Below, piece by piece: positions 35,002 through 47,278 of a DNA stretch of 64,000 bases. Where the stretch lies: assembly GCA_025201345.1 (NCBI GenBank), contig JAIXMG010000008.1:186001-250000 (forward strand), written 5' to 3'. Every line of letters begins with the position of its first letter. The first letter of the stretch is position 1. The translations under genes and the position numbers were made by a program. The stretch is from Thamnidium elegans. Its lineage: Eukaryota; Mucoromycota; Mucoromycetes; Mucorales; Mucoraceae. The notes under the pieces are model-generated. The model saw only the letters and a list, made by a program, of their open reading frames with translations, was not told where the DNA came from and searched no databases.

Positions 35002-35246
35002 ATGTCAATGGCTATAAAAGCATTAGCAGTATCCTTTGGTGCTTTAGCAGGTGGTGCAGGCGGTTTCTACGTCTTGGAAATGTACAAAATTAAGTCCAAG
35101 GTAATATTACCGTATGTTTTTTAGTACCAGCGGACAGAAAAGTTAATTGTCTCTTTTTTTTTTGTTTTACGTAGGAGAAGAGATTAGCAATGTTATTAGA
35201 TAAAAAGAAGGAATTAGAAAGCATACAAAAAGACGAGTCATTATAA
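35002..35246 (+). CDS. 56-aa single-pass membrane microprotein
   Basis: Two exons: 35002-35100 and 35175-35246. The protein has a Gly/Ala-rich helix (MAIKALAVSFGALAGGAGGF) followed by YVLEMYKIKSK and a charged coiled-coil-like tail (EKRLAMLLDKKKELESIQKD). Its size and layout match small mitochondrial inner-membrane or assembly proteins, but I cannot name it. The exon junction and consensus splice sites (GTAATA donor, ACGTAG acceptor) support a real gene. Confidence 0.6.
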
Positions 35247-35584
35247 CTGAAAAGAAAAAAACTACTACGCAAAAAACATCATATAATTACTATGGATAAT
35301 ATACAATACTCTTTCCCTTTTTTTTTAAAAAAAAATATAAAAGAAAAACCTCTTGTACTGCAGGCCTTATACTCAATTTAATTACAGTCTCATGTTTTTT
35401 TTTTCAATTGTTCAATTATACATAAAAAAATAGTTTCATAATTTTAACTTTTTTGCATTTTCGGTAGCCGGCCATGTCAAAAATGCGGATATTAAATAAG
35501 GTTGCTAGGGTAAAAAAAAAAAAAAAGAAAAGAAAAAAAGGACCTTTTTTTCTTTAGATCAAACCTTTTGTATTAAAAAAAAAA
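35247..35584. other. Short intergenic region
   Basis: A/T-rich spacer with poly-A tracts; probably 3' UTR of the microprotein and promoter of the PPR gene. No gene recognised. Confidence 0.5.
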
Positions 35585-37790
35585 ATGTTTAAACTTTTGA
35601 AGAGATCACAAAATGTATGTCAACAACAAAAGCAGTTATTGAGATCGTTAAGTACGAGGTAAATGAATAAAGAAATAAATTCTTGATCTATTTAAACTTA
35701 TTTTCCCCTTGTTTTTTTTATGTAGAGGTCTTCAAGAAGATCGTACAAAGAAAGTCATTGAAGAAATCAAAAGACTTGAATACGAAATGGAATCTAAAGT
35801 TAAAACTGTAAGTTTATTTCACTGACAAAAATAAATAAATATTGTATACTAATGTGTGTGTATGTAGAAAAATGCTTCTTTTGAAAGAGTCGACGAACAA
35901 GATATTGCAGCTATTTATAAAGAGATTTCAGCACCTATTCCTATTCGACCTAAAATCAGCCCCGACTATTTAGAAAACTTGCGCCTCAAGTTTTTAGACA
36001 CTCGGTCTACCGAGCAATTGCAAACACCTGTCTCTATTTCCCAGTTAAGTTCTGGCGAGACAGTTACACAAACCAGCAGCAGTACTGATCAACCTATTGC
36101 TGTTACTCCTACCATGCAAGATTTAACATTAACTGATTTCGAACAACTTATTTACGCAAACGCACTAGCAAAGAGACCTAAAGAAGCTGAGCAAGCATTT
36201 GAGTTGATGGAAAAGTACAATGTAACACCCAGTATTCGATCCGTCAACCATTTAATGGATGCTTATGCCAACGCAAATAACCTGGAACAAACCATCTCGA
36301 CTTTTAAAAGATTGGATCAGTTGAATTTGAAGCCTGATATCTATAGTTATGGATCTCTTATTAAAGCGTTTGTTGCTAGTAAGAGGTTAGAAGACGCTTT
36401 TATTATTTTTGAAAAAATGAAAAAAACTGCCATGATTCCTTCTCAGGTAAAATATTTATTACACAAGTAAAAATAATGAACTAACACTTTTATGTAGCCG
36501 ATTTTTGCTAATTTGATCAGCGGATGCTTGAAAGCAGATAAAGTGGGTAAGGCTTGGGAAATATTTGATTCTATGAGATTATCGTTCCATCAACCTGACG
36601 AAGTTAGCTTTACATTAATGCTTCATGCTTGTGCAAAGGTAAAGTTTATTTGTTTATTTAAGAGAGAGAAAGAAGAAGACTCAGTGGTTTATCCCCCTTT
36701 TTTTTTGTAGAGAGGCGAAGTTGAAAAAGCATTAAATTTATTCGAAGATATGGCAAAATATCAACTTTACCCCACCGACGTCACATTCAACGTTTTAATT
36801 AACGCGTGCGCTAAGCGTCCCGATTACTACACCGAGGCATTTAGTTTATTAGACCAAATGCAAGAGAACTACGGATTCCAACCTGACAAGATTACGTTCA
36901 ATACATTATTGACGGCCTGTGCCAGAAAGAAGGATTTAGGCCAAGCGAGAGATATTTTAAGAACCATGTGGGTCGATTTTGAAAAGAATGGGTCTCAGTC
37001 TTTGTTAGCGCCTGATAACCAAACCTTTACAAACTTGTTTTGGTGCTATGCTAGTTATATTCCCAAGGGTAACGTACAAGGCAAGACTACAGCTACTAAT
37101 AGTTCCGATATTTCAACTGAAGTTCAATTATTACCTTGGGAAATACCCAACAAGAGAAACAAGGTTGTTAAGGAAGCGCAATGGTTGTTTAATCAATTAC
37201 CTAACTTTAATGTTCAAATGACACCTGCTTTATTGACTGCGTATTTAGCTTTACACATCTCACAAAAACAAACCGGTGCATGTATAGATATTTACCATAA
37301 GAAATTTGATCAATTTGGAGTTCAAAAGGACGCATTTACGCTCTACCATATGCTTCAGTACTGTTACCATAATAAGGACGGAAAGATGGCATGGAAGGTC
37401 TGGGAAGACTACCAAGACTTTTTAGAGGCTAGAAGAAGCGAAGAGATCAATGCAGGAACCATTGTAGAGAAAAAGGCGAAGGAGGCCGAGCAACATATGC
37501 TTGCGATTAAGGAGGGATGGACCAACGCTCAACAGCAAAAGATGGCTGCGTTGATGGCGAATACGTTGGCTAGAACAGACGATTTAAAGAACGCGATGAG
37601 CGTGTTGTCGAGCGAGTTGCGCAGATCGTCGACAATGCATCCACCTAGGTTGCGCGATATGATGCCGTTTTACAACAAGTGTATTCAGTTGGAAGACTTG
37701 GATACCAAGCGTGAATTGGTTTATGTGTGTGTTAAGGACCCCGTACGTCTTGCTAACTCAAAGTATCAGCGTGTTAATAGAATCGATTAG
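35585..37790 (+). CDS. Mitochondrial pentatricopeptide-repeat (PPR) protein
   Basis: Five exons: 35585-35658, 35726-35807, 35868-36446, 36498-36638, 36711-37790, 651 aa. The N-terminus is basic and Ser/Leu-rich (MFKLLKRSQNVCQQQKQLLR), fitting a mitochondrial targeting signal. From about residue 160 there are at least six PPR units, for example SVNHLMDAYANANNLEQTIS, YSYGSLIKAFVASKRLEDAF, SFTLMLHACAKRGEVEKALN and ITFNTLLTACARKKDLGQAR. PPR proteins bind organellar RNA and control maturation or translation. Two introns interrupt the repeat array. The specific transcript is unknown. The last 250 residues are helical and lack clear repeats. Confidence 0.85.
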
Positions 37791-37967
37791 ATGTAATATA
37801 AAACCCCATTTTACCCTCCCCTCTCTCATCAACGTGTACCATAATAAAAAAAAGTAATTTTTAGAGCTTAAAAAAGCGGGAGTTGTAAATCATTGTGACT
37901 TTTAACAGAATACAGCATGAAAAAAAATCTTTTTTTTTTTTACTTTCTTCCTTCTGAAAAGACGATC

Positions 37968-39579
37968 ATGGAAGGAAATAACTCAAACGCAAATCAAAAC
38001 AATGACGACCTTCATTCATACTACCAACCGGGTGCAGAATACTATCCACCACCACCACCACCACCACCGATCCCTCAAGGCGATCCCTCGTCTGCTTTAT
38101 CTTCCATGATGTACCAACTTCAACAACACACACAGCAACGACAGGCATTAGGCGCTATGGCAGCCGCTTCCATTTCCTCTGCGCTTGGTACTAGACCGCC
38201 ACCTACAGATTATTACGCACAGTATTACGGAACGCCAGAACAAAGATCGGTTATTCAATACGACGATCTGTCCATGGATTCACCTGGTACTGCAAACAAT
38301 GTCGCTGTAAATAAAACTGAAGAACAACAACAACCAGAAGACCCTAACGCACCTTCAGCGAAAAAGTAATTATTTTTTATATCGGGAGTGGTGTTTATAC
38401 TTACCCCCTTTTTTTTTCTGTAGACCAAAGTTTTGTTGTAATAGATGGTTAAAGAGTGGAATTGCTGTAGCTCAGCATGAGAAATTACATATCAAGTGCC
38501 CTAGTTGTGATCATATGTGTTTAAAGTCTGCGTTAGCAGAGCATGAAGAAGCAGAGCATGGAAAACCTAGAAAAGAGAGTGATAAAAAACCGTAAGTATT
38601 TTATCGAAAAAGTGACAGCGAAGGTTTTTTGACAGGTTGTGTGGTTTGATTTAGATCTCGACCAGATGGTGTTATACCTCCTAACGCACCTAGAATTCAA
38701 ACACCAGAAGAATTAGAGGCTTGGATTGAAGCCAGAAAGAAGAACTGGCCTAGTAAAGATAATATAGAGAGAAAGGTAAAATATAAACAGTGCATGCTAG
38801 TGTAATTAGAAGACTAAAATACCACTCTTCTGCGTAGAAATTAGAGGAAGAAGAAAAGGAAGCAAGAGGCGAAATATCCAACAAGAAACGCGCCGCCAAT
38901 AAAAAGAGAGACCAACAGATTGCAAAGAAACAAAAACTAGACGAGAAAAAGAACTCGATTGTTGCACAGTACGATTCGGACTCGGATTCAGAGGATGATA
39001 TTATGGACCCTGAGAAGGATGCTATTTCGTCAAAGGATCCATCATCGATGGGCAAGATACTTTTACCGGAGGATAAGCCCAAAAGAAGATGCAAGTACTT
39101 TATGTCAGGTAAATGTAGTAAAGGGGATCAGTGTGATTTCTCGCATCAGAGGCCGGAATCAAAGCCAAAGCAGCCTAAGGCTGCACCTACTTTTAAGAAG
39201 AGACCCAATTTATTATTTAAGGCAAGTGAGTTTATTATTTTTTATTCGTATTCTTCTTATTTACACACACAAACAGTTGCTGGAGAAGGAAATCAAACAA
39301 GAAAAGAATGTCATTTTGCAATGTCTTCGTTACATTATTGATAATGATTATTTTGGTAAAGGTACAAAAAGTTTAACTGAGCCCAGCGAAAAGTTGGCTG
39401 AACACAATCAGGCTGAGTTGGATCAAGTTCAGACAGCAAACATTACGCTTGTGGAACCTGTAGAAGAAGTTGGCATTGAGTCAGATCAAGTTCAATCCGC
39501 AAATATTAAGCCCGTGAAACCTGTAGAAGAAGTTGACGCCATTATGATAGATCAAACAAATACCACGATAGATGTTTAG
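37968..39579 (+). CDS. NUFIP1/Rsa1-like snoRNP assembly factor with CCCH zinc finger
   Basis: Five exons: 37968-38365, 38424-38591, 38655-38775, 38838-39221, 39277-39579, 457 aa. The N-terminus is Pro/Gln-rich with a Pro run. A Cys/His zinc finger is read across exon 2 (CPSCDHMCLKSALAEHEEAE). The NUFIP1 core follows: RIQTPEELEAWIEARKKNWP, then KDNIERKK. Lys-rich and acidic segments precede a C-x7-C-x5-C-x3-H finger, CKYFMSGKCSKGDQCDFSH. Family members bridge R2TP and Snu13/15.5K during box C/D snoRNP assembly in the nucleus. Intron 4 has a GC donor (GCAAGT), a rare class. The C-terminus holds two copies of a DQVQ-x-AN-x8-PVEEV unit. An in-frame ATG at 37917 would add a poly-Phe stretch and is less likely as start. 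Confidence 0.82.
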
Positions 39580-39795
39580 TACTTGTTTATTTTAGAAAAT
39601 ACATTTGTAAATATATTCCCTTTATTAATTTTTAAATCATGTTTTTTATATGTATAATTTTATTTTTTGGAGGAGAAAGGGAAAAAGATGAAAATATATA
39701 AGAGTGAATCGAGAGATATAGATAAAAAAGGGGAAATAATTATAATAATAATAAAAAAAGAAAAGAGAAGAAACACTATATTATAATTAATTTTT

Positions 39796-42520
39796 TTATC
39801 CGGTGAAAATTCTGAAAATAAGGTAAAGGGTAGAACCAGTAAATCTGATTAAAGACAAACCAGCAACAGACCAAAGAATAAAACCAAGATAAGCAGCAGA
39901 ACGATCACCGCTAATAACAGATGTATTTGTAATAGCAACAACCAATATTAAATTAGAAATAATCCAAGATAATACCAATCTTGTACGGAAAGATCTATAG
40001 TAATCTTCTTGTTTGGTCTTGGCGTCACGATGAGATTTCTCTGGCTCAACCTTCTTGGTTAACTCTACTTGTGCATCGATATAAGCAGCGTTAATATCCT
40101 TTTCTTCTGTTGGCACTTCAACTTCGACTGCTAAATCGCCAGATCCATCCTTCTTGGCCTTTACAACACCTAAATCGGTAGCAACTGTATTGTCACCCTT
40201 AGTACCCCAAGAAACATCATGCGTGTTACAGAACGCATAGATATTGAGAACGTTGGTATAACTTGGTGATAAAAGAATGTACTGAAGGAAACTACTAAAC
40301 ATATGCCAGGGATCAAGGAACATGAAACTAGATACGAAATACATGACATAAGTAGAACAAAGCGAGATAATAATGTTTCTGAAGGTAGATTGTTGAAGCA
40401 TATCTACAAACGTTCCATCCGCATCATTTACAATGGTTTGGACACCAATGACAGTGATCCAGATAGCAGCAAACATCATATAAATCATCAGTAAAGCAAA
40501 GAAAACCATTGAGAAGGTGTACATCATTTTAGAACCCTGAGGACGGTTACCAAGAGCAATAATAAATTGCACGACGATCAAGATAATATAAATGTAGTTT
40601 AAAATGTTGTGTAAGAGAGTAGCGACTTCGGCAGAGAAAGGAGCAGGATTAAGACCGGAGCCATCGGGGTTAGGAGCAAGCGCACGGGTCAAGATAAAGA
40701 AAGTAAGGTAGAAATTACCCAAAGCAAACCAAGAGAAAATCAAATTGTAAGTGTTGTAAAGATCCTCAAACATGAACATCATTTTACGGATAAAAGAGTG
40801 ATCGGAGGCCCACACCTTACGCCAATGGTAAAGAGCATAAATACCAGCAAAGAAGGAACCGTTTAACCAACGTCTACGTTGAGAAATAAACTCGTCGACC
40901 TTATCGGGGACATCAGTCTCACCGTACGAACTTGAGACGTAGTGTAAAACCCAATGTGCCTTCTTTTTAGCTACCAACTCGTAACATAAAATACGATCTT
41001 CGGCCAAGTACATGTTGGCAGTAAAGATATCGGCATCACCACCGTGCTGTGTTTCACCCAAGAAGTATTTCTCAAGAGGACCATGGCCATCCACGTCGTT
41101 TTGAAGGGCCTTGAAACGATAGGCTGAGAAAGCACCAGGCAAGACAGAAATGTAACCAAAGACGGATTCAAGAGGCTTATCCAAAATATTGGACATTTTG
41201 TATTCAAAATTTTGAGCAGCGACGAGAGGGTTTAAAAGAGCAACACCAGCAGTACCAGCCATAGCACGAATTTCACCACAAGCACCAGCAATATTGGAGT
41301 TAATATCAAAGGCCTTCCAGAGATGATAGATGGAGGTACCACCGGGTCTTGTACCAACATCAATAAGCACACAGACATGAGGATCCACCACAGGTCCAAA
41401 GGCTTGGAAAAACCAACGATGTGAGTTAATTTTTTTTTGATTCTTTTCTTTTAAACAGAACAAAAGTTGGCAAGGAACAACGTTTTTGGAACCGGCTTTT
41501 TTCACTTCCATATCGGGGTCAACAGAGATTTGAGTGGTGTATTCGTAGAGATGTGCAGTGACTGGTTTACCGTGCACAACGTTTTTGGCAACACCTTCTT
41601 GGTAAACACCCAATAAGGCTAATAAGGAAAGTGTACGAGGGTTGACCTTGTTACGACCATCGGAAACAATACATACTGTCACTTTGTGCCATCCTGGACC
41701 GCCAGAGGCAGGTCCCCAAGTACTTGAACGATCACGAGAGCAAAGATGTGCAATGTTTTTCATGACACCATGCATAGTACGAGCAAATAAAACTTCATCT
41801 TCCTATGTATTATAATTTGGTTAGTTTGTGTACGTTTTATTTTTAGCTCCTTAAAATTATAAACTTACGTTATACATGGTTAAAACAATGAATAATTCAG
41901 TTTTACGACCCAGCATTTGTTGACGAAGTGTGTATCCCTCAGCAACAAAATCTTTAGGATCACAAGTAGCAGCAGTATAACGCATATGAGTGAATTCCTT
42001 TCCTTCCTTTAATGGTACATCCTTTAAATAACTTGTGGGAACAGGACAATCCAAAACCAAATTACCCTTTGTCAATTTAACTTGTCGAGCTATAATAAAT
42101 AATGTTAGTAAATTTTTTTTTTTAAAAAAAAGGAGAGATATAATAGTTTAATGAGTACTTACTTGTCTTATAACGACGTGGTTGACGTCTAGGAGCTTCA
42201 CCATAGTGCATGTTGGGTGAAGGAGGAGTAAAGTAAGTAGGAGGACCACCAACGGGTGAGTTTGTGTTGTATTGAGGGTAAGGTGAAGAACCAGGACTAG
42301 GTGGAGGAGGATAATTATGTACAGGTGGGTATTGTGGGTTAGCACCCATGCCAGAGTCTAATAAAGGTTGATGGTCATATTGAGGCATATGTTGATCTGC
42401 TGGATAATGATCATCATCAAAAGGTGAACGAGATACAGGTGGTTGATGAGAAAACTGTGTATCTTGAAGTGGAAATTGGTCTTGTTCTGACTTTTGACCA
42501 GGTGGAGGAGGTTGATACAT
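39796..42520 (-). CDS. Chitin synthase (division 1)
   Basis: Three exons: 42520-42163, 42089-41869, 41802-39796, 861 aa. The N-terminal 115 residues are Pro/Gln-rich and disordered. The chitin synthase core then shows [78 protein letters not shown] and [12 protein letters not shown] and QRRRW are catalytic and processivity motifs. Multiple transmembrane helices fill the C-terminal third ([51 protein letters not shown]). The enzyme polymerises UDP-GlcNAc into chitin at the plasma membrane. Length and domain order match class I-III fungal enzymes, without a myosin domain. Confidence 0.96.
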
Positions 42521-44490
42521 TTTTTTTTTAGGTTCTATTATATACTATTATAAAATATAAACAACTAAAAAAGAAAAAGGAAAAAAAAACCTATTTTTTT
42601 ATTTATTTTTTCTTAGGTTATTTAAATAAGACTTTTTTTTTCGTATTACCAACCTGGGGCTGATTTTTCTGTGCCTATTTTCTTTATTTTTAAATCGGAC
42701 TTCCGTCTCAATTAGGGCTACACATCACCAATCAATCAATGAATCAATTTATATATAATACACTTTTTGTGTACCATTTTCTCACAGCAAAAATAAAAAA
42801 AAATTAGCCACATTACATTATAATGCAAAGTGATCAAAAGTAAATAACTTGATTTGGATAAGCCTCATTGAAAGCCATATTTGTATTTTTTTTATTAGTT
42901 TCTAAGGTAACAAAATCGGTAATTCAAGTGGTTAATTTTCCATAATTGCTAATAACAATAATATTTAGTCAGGGAGAGTGGGGAACTGAATAGTTCAAAG
43001 AAGATATATATTTTATTAAATTTAACAGTGTTACACTTTGTACACTTTTTGAAACTTATTTCGATTCTAATATTTTATATTTTAGCCAAAAAAAAAAAAA
43101 CTCTTACTTCTCTTTTCATTATAATCCTTTAAACGGAAAAAGAACGTTTCATCTCCGAAATAAAAGTAAGCAAACCTTTTTTTTTAAAAAATTTACCTTT
43201 AAAGCAATACAATGGAATGATATCAACAAAGCCTATTCACAATGTACTATACCACTTACTATAAAAAAGAATCTAGCGTGATAAATAACAATACTTTTCT
43301 TGTTACTCGTAAATAATAACAAGTCATCTAAATCCTTTTCAGCTTATCTTGGCTCCCCCTTCATGATTCGTCCGACAAATGGAGAAATTAAAGTGACACC
43401 TGGCCTAGCTTCGGGGGTACTTCAAACCGCCAAGCAATAAAGTTTATATATTGTAAATGAATTTATTCCAGTTTTTTTTTAAAAAAATTGCAAGAATAAG
43501 GTTATTACGCTCAAGCCTGAAAAATAAAAAGCTTTTTTTTATTGTATATATTTTCTATTTTTAAAAAATATATACATCTTTTCCGTTTCCGTATAAAAGG
43601 TCCGATCAAGGTATTAATAAGTTCAAAAAGTAACATTTCGTGCATATGCAATAAGCATTTGTACAAACGCGCGTGCACGCCCGGCATTTATACAGCGATA
43701 AAAAATTGCACTGTAAAATCAAGAAAAAAAAAAGTGTATTAATAGAGTTTTTTTTTCTGTGTATTTATGCTATACTTAGCGACCATGATGTCGCGGATTT
43801 AGCATCATGTCACCAGAGTTTATGCTTGGCTTTTAGCATATCATTTTTATCTGGATCAGTTCGTGGTATTAACTTTTTTCTCTTGGCTAAATCATGTCGT
43901 TACTGTACTAATGAAAGGTTCAATTATTCTGACCCGTGTGTGAAATTGTGCGTGTTGAAGGAGACACGTATTTTCCGAAAAGGTGACCAATTCTAGATTA
44001 GGAGCATATTATAGAATATGAGTTACAAAATCTTTTTCATAATAAATGTTTTGAATAAGAAAGTGTTTGGACTTACCGAGGCTAATGGTAGAGATGCCGT
44101 TTTTTAAAGGATCTAATGTTATCGCAATTTTTTTGTAAAAAAATAACTGGTATTTTATTTAGGTATACATATTTATTGTGATTTAAGGGTTCATACGAGG
44201 TCAATATAAAGTATATTTCGCAGAATATGTTTATTTATTTAGATGCAATATAAACAGTGAATGATGACATTAGATATATAGAGCACTACTTACGATACGA
44301 ATCAGGTATTCATAAGTAATATAAACACAAGTAAAAAGAACAATTGACAAAAGATGCACCAGGGAATAATGGATTTGAAACGTTTTATTATTATGAGTAA
44401 TTTATGGTTAGATGATTTAATGTATTGTAAGTACTTAATGAGTAATGAAAATAATGATAAACTATGTATCTCGTAGAAACAAGTTCTAAA
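42521..44490. other. 2-kb intergenic region
   Basis: Between the chitin synthase promoter and the 3' end of the first beta-glucosidase gene. AT-rich; no gene recognised. A plus-strand frame at about 43673-43996 lacks ATG and domains. Confidence 0.5.
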
Positions 44491-46751
44491 TTATACAAAA
44501 AGACTAAATTTACCGGACTGACGAATATCGCGACTGGAAGCACCGATATGTATCGTATATTCACCAGAGGGGATTACCCAATCTTTAGCAACTGTATCCC
44601 AAATACTAAGTTCCTTTCTTTGCAGTCTGAAATGAACATTAAATGTTTCTCCACGTCTCAAGAAAACCTTTTCAAAGCCTCGAAGAGATTTGGGTGGTTC
44701 ACCATAACCTCCAGGGAAAGTGATATAAAGTTGAACAACTTCAGCACCGTCAGAGGGACCCGCATTTAAAATAGATGTATCAATAAGTACATCAGCTTCT
44801 TGTACAAGTTTGTCTTCACCTTTCCAACCATCTTCCGACTTATAATGCGTAGAAAAATTGGCACTATATTTCCAGCGATTGTAGTTAAATTTGGTATAAG
44901 ATAAACCATGACCGAATGGGAAGAGAGGTTCAATTCCAGCATAATCAAACCATTTATATCCTACCAGTAATTTTTCATTATAGTTTACTGGTGAACCTCT
45001 AATATTACTGGTAACATAGTCCCCTTCTCTTCTGGCAATTGTGTACGGAAGACGACCTGAAGGATTAACTTTTCCCGTAATAATATCAGCAAGAGAGTTA
45101 CCAGATTCTTGACCAGGAAGACCAGGCCAAAGGACAGCCTTGATATTGGGATGATCAATCCAAGACATAGTAACAGGACCAACAGAATGAACAACAACAA
45201 TCGTATTCCTATTAGCGTCTGCAACAGTTCTGACCTAAAATAAATTTGAGAATTTAATATCGCACATACTTCTAAGCCTTTTTCGACTTTTACCAAATTA
45301 TCGCCGTTTTGCCATAAATAAAGATTTTTACGATCTCCTGCATTATCGTTAACATCATTTTCATTCCCTGAATTAGCGCTAACAAAAACAATAGCATAGT
45401 CTGCACCAGTTGCAGCTCTAGCAGCCTTATTTAAGTCCCAATCATCCAAACTGGAACGTACTTGAGTTCTATAACCAAAAGCTTCTGAGAGACCTTGTAA
45501 GGGGTCAATATAGTAAGGAAATTTGACAGTACCTGAACCCGAGCCTAGAGCGCCGCCTGTACATTCACGATCCTCACAATGTCGACCCTCAGGATAAGGA
45601 CCTGCGTCGGAACCAATAATAGCTATTCTTCTGACATTATTTGGATCCAAAGGAAGTATATTGTTGGTATTTTTGAGCAAGACATTAGAAGCAGCACCCA
45701 TTTCTCTAACTAGTTTATAATGATCTTGCTGTACGTCAACAATCGGAGCAGAATATGGGAAGAATGAATCCAGAGCGACGGATGGATAAAATCGATCTTG
45801 TCTCATCTTAAACCATGCAGCAACAATCCGCATAGCCATATCAGTTGTTCGTTCCTCAGAGACTAAACGTCTTCTAACTGCGTCAGTTAAATTTCTACCA
45901 AAGTATCCACCTCCAAATACTGTATCTCCAGGCATTTCCATATCCAGACCGCTGTTCACTGCTTTTATGGTTGACATAGTCGCAAGCCAATCAGAGCAAA
46001 CGAATCCTTTAAAATCAAGCTCTTTTTTCAAAACAGTATTTAAAAGATAATCGTTTTCACAAGAATAAGAACCATCTATTTTATTATAAGCACACATAAC
46101 AGCGCCTACACCGGATTCTACTGCACGAGCAAAAGGCCAAAGATAAACTTCATGTAAAGTTCTTTCATCAATTCGAAAAGAAGGCGAGTTTCTGTAGAGA
46201 TCTTGATCGTTGAGGATAAAGTGCTTTGCCATGGCGATAACACCTTGATCTTGAATACCTTCTACTGTTTCTGAAGCCAAAACACCCATCAGGTATGGAT
46301 CTTCACCGCCTGATTCCCACATTCTTCCACCGTATGGCGAGCGAGCAAAGTTAAGGCTCGGCCCTAATTGAACATTTATACCTTTACCACGGAATTCTTT
46401 ACCCATATATTCACCGCGAGCACGAATTGCAGTTTTATCAAATGAAGCCGCAGCATTGATGCCGGCAACCCCAGCTGTAACATCGTCAGCGGAGTGAACA
46501 CCCATTGATGAGTCTTGTAAACAAAGTGAAGGGAAATTGGGATTTCTAATACTATATGTATTACCAGTACACAGACCATTCATATACCCGGTGCCTGTAG
46601 CAATTGCTACTTTTTGAGCAAGTGACATTTGATCGACAACTGAGTGTGCTCTGCTATAGGCTTGGTCCCAAGAGAGAACATTAACTTTAGCTTGAACTAA
46701 ACTAACTGTTACTAATAATACAGAGACTTTTAAAGAAAGAAATGAATGCAT
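44491..46751 (-). CDS. GH3 beta-glucosidase, copy A
   Basis: Two exons: 46751-45294 and 45234-44491, 733 aa. A signal peptide (LSLKVSVLLVTVSLVQA) is followed by the GH3 N-terminal barrel: GLCTGNTYSIRN, KGINVQLGPSLNF, ESGGEDPYLMG and GFVCSDWLATMS, with Asp 254 the expected nucleophile. The second domain has VLLKNTNNILPLDP and NSGNENDVNDNAGDR, and a fibronectin III-like tail ends with GEYTIHIGASSRDIRQSGKF. GH3 enzymes release glucose from beta-glucans and cellobiose outside the cell. The family acid/base loop usually reads SGEG; here it reads SGNE and is one residue shorter than in copy B. Also KHFILNDQD replaces the common NEQE. Activity may differ from copy B. Confidence 0.93.
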
Positions 46752-47278
46752 AATTAACGAACAAGAAAGAGAAACCCCAAAAAAAAAAACTCTTAAGTTT
46801 TTAAATTCCAAGATTGGCAAATATGTTGAGCCAATTAGTAAAAAAAAAAAAGGGGGGGGGGAGAGATAGCATAAAAAAATATTGAATTCTGTTTTGCTAA
46901 TAAAAGTGATATAAATTCTTACCAGGAAATGCTATAATGACTGGTTATGGAGAGATGCGGTTTATAGCGTATATATGTCATGTATAAATTCTCTGGGCCA
47001 TTGATTTAATATAAACAAAATAGAAAATGAAAATTCAGGGGAAGGTACTCACCCCTCAAAATAAAAAACAAAAATTGTTTGTAAAGCAACAATAGGCAAT
47101 AGCCTATTGTTCCTTTACCTTAAGCTTTTCATTTTTTAGTTTTTTTTGTTTATTAAACTAGTTATAATTGATTACATGTGATTTTTTATACTTCTACAAA
47201 AGTAAATCTTAATTCAAATATGCCTTAAGGCTATACTTTACACAGAAAAAAAAAGAGTCTAGAGGCTATGCGCATATT
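46752..47278. promoter_or_regulatory. Promoter region of GH3 copy A, downstream of copy B
   Basis: Intergenic 527 bp that separates the two tandem GH3 genes, both on the minus strand. Contains a poly-A and G9 run (46841-46860) and a short inverted repeat around 47090-47112 (GGCAATAGCCTATTG). No specific binding site is recognised. Confidence 0.4.

Noticed and set aside
43673..43996. 107-codon plus-strand frame
   Set aside because: Starts at GTG with no signal, domain or splice partner; kept only as intergenic.
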